Part shown: positions 44,881 through 55,844 of the stretch, piece after piece | How positions within the stretch are numbered: the first letter of the stretch is position 1 | Layout of the letters: every line of letters begins with the position of its first letter | Assembly: GCF_000218685.1 (NCBI RefSeq) | Contig: NW_006763290.1 | Span: 4,986,908 to 5,050,907, forward strand | Length of the DNA: 64,000 nt | Direction: 5' to 3' | Source of the DNA: Serpula lacrymans var. lacrymans S7.9 | Lineage: Eukaryota; Basidiomycota; Agaricomycetes; Boletales; Serpulaceae | Program-made: the position numbers and the translations under genes | Notes under the pieces: generated by a model | The model's input: only the letters and a program-made list of their open reading frames with translations | Told to the model about the DNA's origin: nothing | Databases searched by the model: none

Positions 44881-47800
44881 TCACCCCAAGGAAAATCTAC
44901 TTCTTTTCTTTCCAGCCTTCGCAGGTAGTGAAGGCGTCGATGCTTGTTTGGGTGTTGACGATTCTGGGTTTGGCGTTTTCGGTGGTCCTGGAGTACGTGC
45001 TGGAGACTTTGCGGGCCGTGGCGTCGAAGTGTTTGGTGTTTTGTTTGGTTGCTGTGGTTTGCTCGATTGATAAGGATAGTCGGAGGACCCTAATGCATAG
45101 GTAAATTCAGTGACAAGTAGACTCAAGGGCAAATGTGAGACGCACCAGCTATTTCCTTGAAGAGTGAAACATATGTATCTAACTCTTCTTCATCAGTGAC
45201 TTTATCTACTCTTGGGTTGTAAGATTCAGGTTCGTCGTCGCTGACTGCTTCCATGTTCATATCCACATCACCATTCTCTTGCTCGTGCTTCTCGTTTTGC
45301 TCGTTTTCCGCCTCATTGTCCACGCGCAACTTCAAGAAGCCATCAATGAGAGGTTCGAACAGTGTGTGCATGGGTGGCAAGAGGTACGCAGGACCGTCGA
45401 AGATGCTACTCGTGTCACTGCCTTTCCACGGCAACGACGTGTCGACCTTGGTTGACACTTGCTCAGACGGTAACGGCTTGGATTTTTCAGAAAATTCCGT
45501 GATGCCAAACATCTCCTGGAATAAGGATCGTTTTTGAACCGCTGCTGACCCTTTGTTGAGTGCAGTCGCTGACGACCCTTTCCCGTCTGACTTGTCGATA
45601 TCTTCGCCGATAAGAACTACTCCTAAGGACGTGGTGATGCCTACGAGAGAAAATGATGGACTCGTAGGAGACGGCAGCGCGAAGGAATACCAGACGACAT
45701 TTAAGAGGCCAAACGGTAATTTTTGTTTTCTCTCTGGGACGTTGGACGATGTACGGAACACAGTAGCTTCAGTTCCAGATTCGGAGTCCGAGCCCGACGG
45801 ACCGATCAGAGTAAAAGTGTCATGGTATGAGTGAGAAACAAGATGTTTGATCATACGAGGACTTCGATAGTGCCATTGAACTAGACGTTGAAGCCACTCA
45901 GCTATATGGTAGACATTTGTCGATTCATAAAAAACGTACCTGTTTGTGTAATAACATCCCAAAGAACCAAGTCTATGGATCCCACTACAGCTAGATACCG
46001 GCCAGTCGCACCTATGAAATGGGCAGAAAATACCACCTCGCACTCCGGGGTGATGAAAACGTGTCGGAGGATATTGGTGTGGGACTCGTACACAACCACA
46101 TACGGGCCCAACGAGACTACCAGCAGGGAGTCGTCTGGCGACCATGTTACGTGCTTTGGCTGTTCTGATCGGAACGTAAAACTTGACCTCGCAGTCCAAG
46201 TTTCTATATCTCGACATCAGCATCGTTGGCCTCACTATATAATATAAGCTCAACTTACCCTCGACACTTCCGTTTTTATCTTTCGTCGTCCGAATCCTCC
46301 AAGTCTTGATATTCCCATCTTCACCAGTTGTTGCCAATTGCAACGACTGGGTATCTCCGGCTACATTACTGAAAGTAGCAGAAGTCACGTTCTTCAGACC
46401 GTGAGGCCGATCTATTCTCGTGTTCAATATCCAGAAGTCGGCATTTCTGTTCCACCACCAGAACTTCAGGTAAATTTCACCACGGAACGTCTCGTCTCCC
46501 TCCCGACGATCTATCGTTGCCATCCAGTCGCCTGACAAAGATACGACAGCACGTTCCACGCGCGAGGGCTCTAGAATCTTCTCATCACGACGAGCAACCC
46601 TATTGGAGGGAGACACTTCTAACTCCGCTAAAAGTGTTGATGATGAAGGCGAGTAAGCTTGTATTGATGATGGATGAGATGAAGGGAGAATAAGCGTTGA
46701 TGACGGAGCATGGACAGCCAAAGGCGTGGATTTTGATGTTGATGGGCCACTACTGGATACAGTAGGATCTGAAGACGTATTAGTATATTAATATCGCTTT
46801 CTACTTGAGCACCCACCTATCTTTATTTTGGAGAATACTCGGGAAAGTTTGAGCGATGCCGCGCTGACGAATGCAAAGCTTGTATCTGCAAGACCAAGCA
46901 AATACTCCTCTCCACCGCCGGCTCGCGAAACGGCAATGTGTTTGATAGGAGAGCCCACTCTCGGAACAAACTCCTTCCTTCCCGAGTGTAGTTGCCAAAT
47001 TACTAGGACAGCTTCTTCACCACCACTCAACAAATATGCGCCGTTTGGAGTGAAAGTCACAGACGAAATAGCATGTGCGTGCCAATGCAGAGTCGACGTC
47101 TGTGCCTTTTTTTCCACCCCAATGACCTTGGGCACATTTTGGTTCAAGCAGTACCATAGTCGAACAACACCCTTATCGTCGCCAGTGGCGAAATAGTCTT
47201 CCGATGGATGTACTGCAAGACAGGTTAGATGTTCTGGCGAGACATACTTCGTGAAACCAGATTTGAGCGCAGACGTCGATGCGACATAAGCCTTGTGACC
47301 AGCCACTGCCACTAGGTATGTGCCATTAGCAGAGACAGCAAGACCGTTCGTGAACCTTGTTTTGCCCACGGCAACGACCTGAGAAGATTGGTGTGCTCCG
47401 GCCTCTGAAGCAGGATTTTTTACTTTTAATGATATCCGAAGAACTGCACAACTTTCATCCTTCTCTACGATTTTAGCTCCTTTGGCGACTGCGGGTCCAA
47501 CATAAGAAATAGTAGAATGGTATCACAAAATAAGCAACACGTACAGACTCTCCAAGGCCTAGCAGCTGCGACAAAGACACTATCTTTAATTTTTTCATGG
47601 GCGCAAATATGAAATATTGGTTGCGTGATGTTGATGGTTTGCAGAAGTATTCCCTCCAGAAAATCCCACAGTCTGATGTATCCGTCTAACGAGCCAGTGA
47701 TGAGTTGGAACGCGTTTTGAGGGTTTATAATGGCAGATGTAATGTCGTCCGCGCACTGATCTTGTCGCTGGGGCACCGAAAGCGTCGAGATAACTTGACC

Positions 47801-48216
47801 GGTGGAAACTGAATGGATTTTAACGCTCGAACTGACGATAGTGAAGAAATAGCTAAAGAAAACATATTAGAGCGCAAGTCAGTACCTCCATCCCTTGGTC
47901 GATGATTAGGGACCACTTACCTGCCGTCCTTTGAAAATATAGGTGGGCGTGCGTTCCCACTCGTACTAAAGTCTGCAAGGGAGGTCCATCTCCATGCCTT
48001 TACATCTTCAGCATCTACTTGCTTTAGATCAACAGCTTTTTCTACAGAATTCGAATTCTGTGTTTCCTTCTTGTTCTCTTTCTTTTTCGCCTTTCCCTTC
48101 CTGTTCTTCTTCACTGGCTGGACAGCGTCAGAGTTTACTGGGCTTGGAGGTAAGGGAATGTCTTCTGGCTGCTTGCGTATGACTGGGGTGGAATCGATGG
48201 CTGTCGCTGCAGCCAT
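44881..48216 (-). CDS. UTP17: U3 snoRNP WD40 protein UTP17/NAN1 (WDR75 homologue)
   Basis: A t-UTP subunit of the small-subunit processome that acts in early pre-rRNA transcription and processing in the nucleolus. It starts MAAATAIDSTPVIRKQPEDI at 48216, with a lysine-rich nuclear-type stretch (KKNRKGKAKKKENKKE). Two beta-propellers follow, with WD repeats such as FQLITGSLDGYIRLWDFLEG, YFATGDDKGVVRLWYCLN, GAYLLSGGEEAVLVIWQLHS, LATTGEDGNIKTWRI and GRYLAVVGSIDLVLWDVI. After the propellers comes EWLQRLVQWHYRSPRMIKHL, the hallmark region of NAN1/WDR75. The tail (PRPAKSPARTPGPPKTP and KAGKKRSRFSLG) is basic and disordered. At least seven introns were placed by frame; the one joining SVEE to TWTARSS corrects an otherwise wrong-frame read-through. 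Confidence 0.85.
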
Positions 48217-48610
48217 GGACCTTTAGCTCAGGTTTTATACGGAAGCTGGCTTGAAGATGTCTTCAAAAAAATCGTCGACAGCCACAACGCCGGCGAGTGC
48301 CGTCTTTACCAAAAAAGTAAATTATGGTGAGCACAACCAAAAGTGTAACATTGCAGCTGCCATTGTCAATTCCATACACCTCTTCAAATGTACAATAGGA
48401 CATGTTCAGGGTATCTTCTCGTACTTGTGGACATAGTGTGATACAACAGCATTACATGAGTTACTACATGCTCTCTCAAGAGTCCTCCCAGGTCTAAGGT
48501 ATAAAATACGTTACGTAGGTCAATATTGCAATAATATTACTTTCCATCCATCCAAAAATCCCATTTCACCAGAGGCCTTATGTACTCCAATAGCAAAGGA
48601 CGCACCAATA
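48217..48610. other. Intergenic between UTP17 start and methyltransferase stop
   Basis: It holds the UTP17 promoter and the 3' UTR of the methyltransferase. A short plus-strand ORF from the ATG at 48257 (MSSKKSSTATTPASAVFTKK) is followed by a plausible donor gtgagc, so a small divergent gene is possible, but no second exon or family could be supported. Confidence 0.4.
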
Positions 48611-50872
48611 TCAACAATCCTTGTATCCCACGAGCATGCGCACAGAGCGACATGGCATTTTCAAATCTTCCTCCGACGCAGTTCGTCGAGCCTCACTCAT
48701 CGCCTGATACAACCGCTGTTCTTCCACCAACTCCGCCTTTGACAATGATCGCGAGGGAATCGGCCACCCAAACTGAGACAAGGAATACCATAGAGATATC
48801 CGTGCCTGCATGTCACTGCGCAGCGAGTCAGCGTGAGACCGTACGGAAGCAAAACTAGACAATACTCACTCTTCATAGCGGTTTATCAAGGTCTCGAACT
48901 TGACTCGACCCTGTAGTTTCGCAAGCTCTTCATCGCTCTCCCACCCAAGTGCTACCAATTCGTCCCTTCGATTCCGCATACGATCCACCAACTCTTCCCA
49001 CATTGACTCCTTGCATGCGAGAACACTCTTGTAGGACCAATATAATTGCATAGCAAGTGACCGTTCGCTTAGCTTGTCGAGTTCTTCGAGTGGTACAAGT
49101 GATAGTGACGGTTTGGTCCCTGTGCTTTCTGCTGCAGAGCTATCAACGATATAGAGCGGGGCTTGCATGCATTGCGAATCTGATTTATTCGTGCCGAGAC
49201 TTTTAGTGGAGGGTGACGGTGATGAGCTGTCTGCTTGACAGGAAGGATCTTGCGTGTCAGAAGTTGCAAACGTAGTGTCAGAAGTAGGGCAGGTGCTGCT
49301 GAATAGCGATGAAGTGGATTCTCTCGTGGACGTGGAGGTCGTGGAAGATTTCGTCGATGAAAAGGACACTGAAACAGGTCGCGTTTTAGGAGGGGTATCG
49401 TCATTATCCACATCTTCCGGTTGTGGTGTTTTCTCGTCCGGCTCATCGTCCGGCTCTAATAACGTACTACGCGGAAGTGATTTGGGCGGAGGCAAGGGAG
49501 GCGGAAGAGGGGGCATACGAAAATGCATAATGGGAGCTGAAATCACTCGGCGGAAGTTGGACGTGAAATGAATAGGGAGAATAGCTGAAACCGGCGTTAA
49601 GCTACGTGACCGTTGTCTAAACAGCGCCAATCACTTACCGGTAGGACGAAGGTTAATAAAGCGGTTCTCAAAAACTGCATAGTATAAGCTCTCAAGGAGG
49701 GCATGATCATGTGGAGGCTTGGTATCCTCCGGTGATGGCGGAGGTGGTGTTGCTGGCCGTTGCGATGACGAACTTGGGTAGTGCACAGAGTCGGCCCGTT
49801 TATTGCGTACGCGTAGTGGCGCGGTGAACCATCGGGGGAGAGTAGGGAAAACTATGTCTGGTGGATCACAAATAGGTGCTAGTAAGCTCTATGCGCAGGA
49901 TATGTCGAAAAAATAAGTGTACGAACCATGCTCAAGTACTTCTGCCACGCCATCCGGACGAAGTACACGATTCACCTCCTATAAAAGGCGTCAGAGTAAA
50001 GGAGAGGCTGCCATAGAGGATCCTTACTTCGAATATCACACCCCACTGTTTGATGAGCGATGCCATGTCAGTTCGGTGAGAACAAGTAAAGAAGGCGATG
50101 AACGAACCTTGTTCTCGGGGACAGCCCGCCCTATGCTATGTATATGCACATGATCAAATTCATCATCATCGAACGGAAGTTTTGTCGTCAGACTGCAGTG
50201 CCAGAGGTTAACTAACTATCCGAGCATTTGATACACATGTCCAAAAACTCACAAGTTTCCATGTACCCACATGATGCGACTGGCAATATCCGGATCAACT
50301 AGAGACAGTGGTATTTGCACGTCCACGAGATCAAAGCCAACCTTCATCGCCCACTGTCAGCAACCCAATCTCCCTAAAATATGGAAAGCGAGTACGTACA
50401 AATTGACATTCAGGCCATTGCTTGGCTGCTTCAAGTATCCAAGTTCCAGCCTACAAGAGTGAGACTCGATTCAACCAAGCTGCTGATGTGATACACTAAC
50501 AAGTCAACGTACCCCACACCCGAGATCAAGACAGCGTTTCGGGGGGCCGTCTGCGAAATCTACGATGGACACTGACTTCACGACATGCATGACGAACTGG
50601 TGGTCTATACTTTCCCTATACACGAAAGCATGAGCGCTGGGAGCCAGAGTAAGGGGGAGTTGCACAGGAACTCACAGCTCAAGGACGCTGCGAGCGTAGC
50701 TGAGGGGATAGGGAGCTTTCTCCGGATCGAAGGAATGATGAGGACTGCCATATTTCTTTGTGAATTCCTTGGAGCGGGGGATGCGTTTTGCACCTGTGGA
50801 CTCGAATGTTGCGGTGGTGGTCGTGCTGGGACGAGGCGGAGGCATGTAAGGACAAGCTAGAAGGGTGCCCAT
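48611..50872 (-). CDS. SAM-dependent methyltransferase (class I)
   Basis: The start at 50872 gives MGTLLACPYMPPPRPSTTTT. Exon 1 ends ARSVLEL and joins ESIDHQFVMHVVKSVSIVDF. The SAM-binding core is KRCLDLGCG joined to AGTWILEAAKQWPECQF (motif I), VGFDLVD (motif II), LPFDDDEFDHVHIHSI (motif III) and NRVLRPDGVAEVLEH (post-III). A long Pro/Ser/Thr-rich insertion follows, interrupted by FENRFINLRPT joined to AILPIHFTSNFRRV. Then comes a helical C-terminal part, LEELDKLSERSLAMQLYWSY and RVKFETLINRYED, ending in LVGYKDC. Basidiomycetes carry several such proteins, related to the UMTA type; the substrate is unknown. About ten introns were inferred, all with GT-AG borders. Confidence 0.82.
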
Positions 50873-51517
50873 TTTGATTGTCGCAGTCGGGAAATGTTTA
50901 AAGTGAATAGGCAGAACCTTAGGCGGGGTTATGCGAGGGATTATCAGGTCGGGATAAGTCTCAGCGTGGGAGCTGATACAGCGCTGAGACCAAGGCGTGT
51001 GGGAGCAACCGTGCACTGGTCAGAAAACAAGATATCCACAGCTGGACGTCAACGTATTATAATTATCGAGTCTTGCTGTTTGCGGTCTCGCTACTGATGA
51101 AATCAACACATCTCTGATATATCTCGCTTTCTTTAGCATCCGAAAAGCCTCCATGCCGTCATCTTTGTGTCCACCGAGTCCGTTAGTATACAACTTACGT
51201 TCCTTTTTCATATTCTTCACCAAATAATATCATCATGTACGCACTACATCTGTAAAATCCCAAAAACTCGCTTAGGCCTAAGCGCATTTCAAAATCCAAG
51301 GCTTCTGGCGCCGACGTCTCTGATTGGTGGAAAGAGTTGGGATTACCATATATATCCAGAGGTCTGAATATCCAAGATAGATTGCGATGAGGTTTGCGAT
51401 ATGATAAAGATAACGTTTTTATCAGCATGATAAGATGTAGATTGGCTGGTAAATACAATATACACAGATTTTGTATTTCTACCAGTACTGCAGAGCGGGG
51501 CTAGTCAATACCAATGA
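50873..51517. other. Left flank of the Plavaka element
   Basis: About 645 bp between the methyltransferase start and the transposase stop. ORFs on both strands near 51167-51458 lack motifs. The left terminus of the transposon should lie here, but no terminal inverted repeat could be matched by eye. Confidence 0.4.
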
Positions 51518-54500
51518 TCATTCGGTGAATTCAGTCAAAAACGTATTATAAGTTTCCTTGTCTGAAAAATTATTGACGTAGAACATAGTGGGAATCTCGA
51601 GAGAGTTGCTGGCAGTGATGTTTCGATCCATGACGGCGCCAAAAACCGGTATGAGATCTACGGGTAAATGTATCGTATTCAATGGGTAAATACTGCCCAT
51701 ACGAAGCCTTTCTCCGCTGGCTGTGATCCTGTTGTGAAAGAGCCGCTCGACGACGTACATATCAACATCTTCTTCAACTGCAACGCTACCATTCGAATCC
51801 CTCCGTCCCCCGGAAAACCCAAAATTTTGCGCGTATACAAGGACGGGCGAAAGGTGCTGATCAAGGACGGTCTTCTTCGGCGCAATCGCCTGGAATATAA
51901 TTTGAACTTGTAGGATAGGAGCAGCTAGAAGAAAATAAAATAGCGTCAATATCCTGGTAAAATAGCAAGCTTAAAACACTTACAAGCGAAGCTACGCCCA
52001 TCAAAGCCACTCAATCTCACAGTATCGCAATTTCCGAGCGGCATCTTGGGTAGGGGGGGGTAGGCTTGAATGGTTTGCGCAGGCATCACGAGATACGAAC
52101 GGAACATCGAATGTAACTGTATTTTGCATTTGTACCACACTCGGATGTGTGTGAATGGCAAGTTGTAGTCGTCCGGTCCTGAAAACCCATCTCCAGGCCG
52201 CAAACCTCGAGCGTAGTAGGCTAGGGCTCCTGGTAGATCGTCCAATGCGAAATGCTCAGCGGCATCCTTGATCGAGACAGATTTCATGTCTGGTTCCTTT
52301 GTGAGATGAAATGCTGTCTTCGCGTCGACAGACCTGATACCCTTCAAGAAATGATTCCGCATGGGCCGAATACTAAAGACGCGTTTTTCTTCGGGTAGAG
52401 TATGGGACAACCAGCTTGATTCGGGATCTACTTCAGCTAAAAGAGAGCTTTCCTCGGCCACGAGATAATTTATTAGAGAAGCTTTTCGGTGTCGCAAGAC
52501 TGCGTACAAATGAAACATCCTTGCCTTTTCCAAACGGTCAAGAATACGAACACACTGTATCTCGAAGAAGAGCCGGCCATTCGTACCGCTAAACGGATGT
52601 TTGCAATGAGTGATTAAAAGGCGCTCGGTCACGTCGGCTGTGAACTGCATGATGGCCCCCATATTCCGAATGGCTCGAGCGAAGTGCTGTAAAAGCTCAA
52701 GCTTTGGGATGTTGAAGTGGTCGATGGTTGAAGAAGCGCCCCGACGAGCCTCGGCGTCCAATATCGCTTGCTTATGATCGTGAAATTCGGATAGAGAGGT
52801 GACCATGGCTGTGATAGATGATGGAGTATGAATGGGAGACTGAGCTTGATATATGAAGTCGACAAGTGCTCGGACGGCTCGTAGAAATTTGGGGGCTACA
52901 GCGCCAGCGGCCGTCGCAACGATCGTCCTCTGGATTTCGCGATGTTCGCGACCTGTCATTTGTTTGACGTGCGAGATACCGCTCCCGAAATGTTTGAATC
53001 CCACTCGTGAGTGTAAACTCCTGTAGCGCGCATCTAACTCATCCTTTCCAATTGCTTCTTTGCACCACAGTAGCACATGATCAAAGAAAAATTTGTGACA
53101 AGTGTGCAAAAGTTCGGGAACGAGAAACTTGTTAGGATCAGCTAGAGACCAGTCCCTCCAAAACGGCTGATGAACTCCACTTAGACCCTTAACCTTCGCA
53201 TCTGGAAGATAATTAGCAAAGTCCCACGTATCGAATTGTATACTGTTTATAGCCAATAATGTATCGATCCCCAACCGCAGTCGATGTGGGTGATTGTCGC
53301 CAAATTCGTTCAAACGAGCATGAGATATGGGAGAGAGATTTTTTGTCGTGCACGCGATCATTTGCTGTTCTGGCAAGTCCGCAACCCAGGCTACGAGAGG
53401 TGTGTATGCTCGTCGAGCTATACCATTAGGATCGGACATCCAAACACCAGTTGCAGCTGATGCTTTGAGGTTCTTCATAATGATATCCATACACGTGTGC
53501 CAAACACGATCAGAGAGAACACTTTGATATTCCGTTCGACAGTCCAGAAACGTTGGAACGGGGAGGAAAGCAGTACATAGCCAAGAGTGCGACATTGCCT
53601 TCATACGCACGTCCGAAGCTATATTTGCTAGCGTGAGGAAAGTGGGGTGCATGTCTATGCCGCCTGTTCCCCGAGTAACTGTTGTCTTGTCGGATGCACC
53701 GACAATTCCTACAATAGTGGAACCTTGAGGAAGTTGATCCTGAAAACTTGATCAACAAAAACAACCAAACATAGAAAGCATAAACCTGCCTGAATAGCCC
53801 ATGCATAATCACCTGTCATCCACTCACCATACTCGCGTTCTCCCTGGCTATCACATACTCGTTTGGGGTCCAGCATCATATGCCTGGCAAAAACAGGGTT
53901 CCCAAACAGCGACTTAACAACCTCCAGGCCGTCCCTGTAGAGCAATATCATTGGCTTAGCTGTCTTGTAGTTTTCAGCTCGTATTTCCTCCATTTTCCAT
54001 ACAGGTCCGGTCGGCAGTACTTCTATAAACGAAGTTAAACGGTAGGCAGAGCTGAAGCTCAATTTTGATGGATCCTTGGTCTGATAAAAATGAGTACAAC
54101 AATGAAGATAGAATAACGAAGCCCGTACCCAAGCAAGTTTCAAGAACTTATCAATCTGCGACTGATTGAGTGTTTCCATCAAGAATTTCGCCAGCTCCCA
54201 TTCCTTCTGTGATGAAAACGGCCAAAAAACATTGTGCGTGCGTTTTGAAGCATACTTATCGGCATTCATCTCCTCCAAAACGTTTGGTAGTCGGCCATAG
54301 TCGTATGCAGAGTGAGGATGATATGAGAATTTGAATCCTGGTGGATGGATACCCTGATTATCCGAGAGAGGCATACCCTCAGGCAAGTTCTTCAGCATTT
54401 CTTGGATATGATATTGATTGCCGTCTGAAGCAACGAGGGGGATTGGCACGCAAGAAAGAAAAGGGTCATCAAGATGATTGATGACTTCTTGCCAACTGGC

Positions 54501-54626
54501 GAATCGTTCGGAGCATCCTTCAGTAGGACAGCTGACGAAACTTGGATCCACATAACCGTTGTCTGCCATAGTCGAAGCTATACGTGAAATACTCGTCAAC
54601 GCACTGGCCTGTGCTGGCCTGCCCAC
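51518..54626 (-). mobile_element. Plavaka-type DNA transposon, coding core
   Basis: The transposase gene defines the core of a Plavaka element, a large DNA transposon group of basidiomycetes linked to the KDZ superfamily. Only the coding core is bounded here; termini and target-site duplications were not found. The absence of stops and frameshifts in a gene of about 970 codons suggests a recent or still active insertion. The divergent gene at 54654 may belong to the same element. Confidence 0.7.
51518..54626 (-). CDS. Plavaka transposase
   Basis: Four exons give roughly 970 residues without stops. Exon 1 has a C2H2-like zinc finger (CPTEGCSERFASWQEVINHL) and then PPGFKFSYHPHSAYDYGRLP and VFWPFSSQKEWELAKFLMET. 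Exon 2 gives SAYRLTSFIEVLPTGPVWKM, VVKSLFGNPVFARHMMLDPK and YGEWMTGDYAWAIQ. It joins through a GC-AG intron (53789-53740) to DQLPQGSTIVGIVGASDKTT and MHPTFLTLANIASDVRMKAM, the catalytic region typical of Plavaka. The last exon reads MGSIYPLNTIHLPVDLIPVF and VNNFSDKETYNTF, matching the usual C-terminus. The start may be 54626 or the in-frame Met at 54569 (MADNGYVDPSFVSC); the latter leaves more promoter space. Catalytic acidic residues were not assigned with certainty. Confidence 0.83.
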
Positions 54627-54653
54627 TCATCTTACAGAGTAGCACAGAGAGAA

Positions 54654-55634
54654 ATGCAAGTCCTTCAAACTCCGACCACAATCTCTCTCAAACCCATCAT
54701 GTCGTCCTGCGAAAGTAACCTCACCGACAACACTCCTGATCTCTCTCGCAGCGAATTCACTGTTAACTCCTCTGACAACGAGAATGACTTGCCTTCTATT
54801 TTTGAAACCGACTACAAAGCTGGCCTTCCATCGAGTCGAATGGGTGCTACCTTTCCCCATAACCCTCATACAGGCAAAGTCAAGAGTCCCACACGTTCAA
54901 AGATCTCTCCTTACACCCCTTATCCTCACATATCGGTATCTCCTACCAGAGGACTCGGAAAGAAGTTGCCTCCTGTTATTACAAGGTTCGAACCCAAAGT
55001 CAAATCTCAGGTTCCTCCTCTAGACCAGCCCTTCCCCAAAGAATCTGTAAGAATATTTCAATGTTTAGCTTACATAACCTAACGGATTACAGGCGGAAGC
55101 ACTGAGCAAAGCTTTATCCTTCATTCTCTTAGATGAGGATGACTTGACTCCGAGCAATGTCTTAAGGGCATTCAAAATACATACAGCCAGAAGGGAGTTT
55201 CTACGATGCAAAGTGCAATTTAGTGCCTGGAGGATTAAACATTCAGCAGGAATGATGGGCCTTCACAAGAATATCTTAACTAGCAGCCGCGGGAGCCTCT
55301 GGAAAGTGGACAAAGAGCTAGCAGCAATGAAGCAGTTCATGGACGAGAATGGGATGAGCTATCGCGATCCAGATGATGAAGATTCAAGTGCAGAGAGCAG
55401 TCCTGGAGCTGAAATTGCCGCGTTCGACGATGATGATGACGGTGATGGGAGCTCAGACACCGTTCCGTCCGACGAATACGATTCCGAGTATGAAGTATTG
55501 GGGGATAAGCAGGGGGATAAGCTTGAACTTGAGGATGGGCGGTGCGAGGTTCCAAATTCTGATAGTGTTATCATGGTCTGTTATCTATTTTCCTGATTTC
55601 AAAGTCTCAATGTTAATTATTCTAACAGGATTAG
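54654..55634 (+). CDS. Unknown protein divergent from the Plavaka transposase
   Basis: Not recognised. Exon 1 begins at 54654 or 54699 (MSSCESNLTDNTPDLSRSEF) and ends QPFPKES before GTAAGA. Exon 2 gives AEALSKALSFILLDEDDLTP and NVLRAFKIHTARREFLRCKV, a helical segment, and then a very acidic tail with a run of five Asp. The stop is at 55594-55596 if the last GTCTGT is not spliced, or at 55632-55634 after a 50-bp intron. Only about 30-130 bp separate it from the transposase start, so the two are driven from one spacer. It could be a Plavaka passenger gene, a DNA-binding or regulatory companion, or an unrelated host gene interrupted by the insertion. Confidence 0.5.
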
Positions 55635-55761
55635 GAAAACGCGATATGTTCCTTCGTTCTAGCTTAAATTTCATTGTCAAGCATTGCTGTCTGTCAAGAG
55701 ATTTGTCGTTTGTACTGTTATCGTGCATATTCATTATTATGTAAGTTTGTACAGAACACGA

Positions 55762-55781
55762 GAAGTGCCTCGAGGCACTTC
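55762..55781. repeat. 20-bp perfect palindrome
   Basis: gaagtgcctcgaggcacttc equals its own reverse complement over all 20 bases, centred on a TCGA. It lies in the 210-bp spacer between the unknown gene and the DUF6532-like gene. It could be a dimeric protein site, a hairpin in RNA, or a piece of a transposon end. Confidence 0.9.
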
Positions 55782-55844
55782 ATCCAAATATAACGGTGGG
55801 AAGTCACCATCTCTTCTATCATCTCTTCTATCTCAACTACCATC

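Noticed and set aside
48257..48436. Small divergent gene upstream of UTP17
   Set aside because: The start and donor look reasonable, but the rest has no conserved sequence and no convincing second exon.
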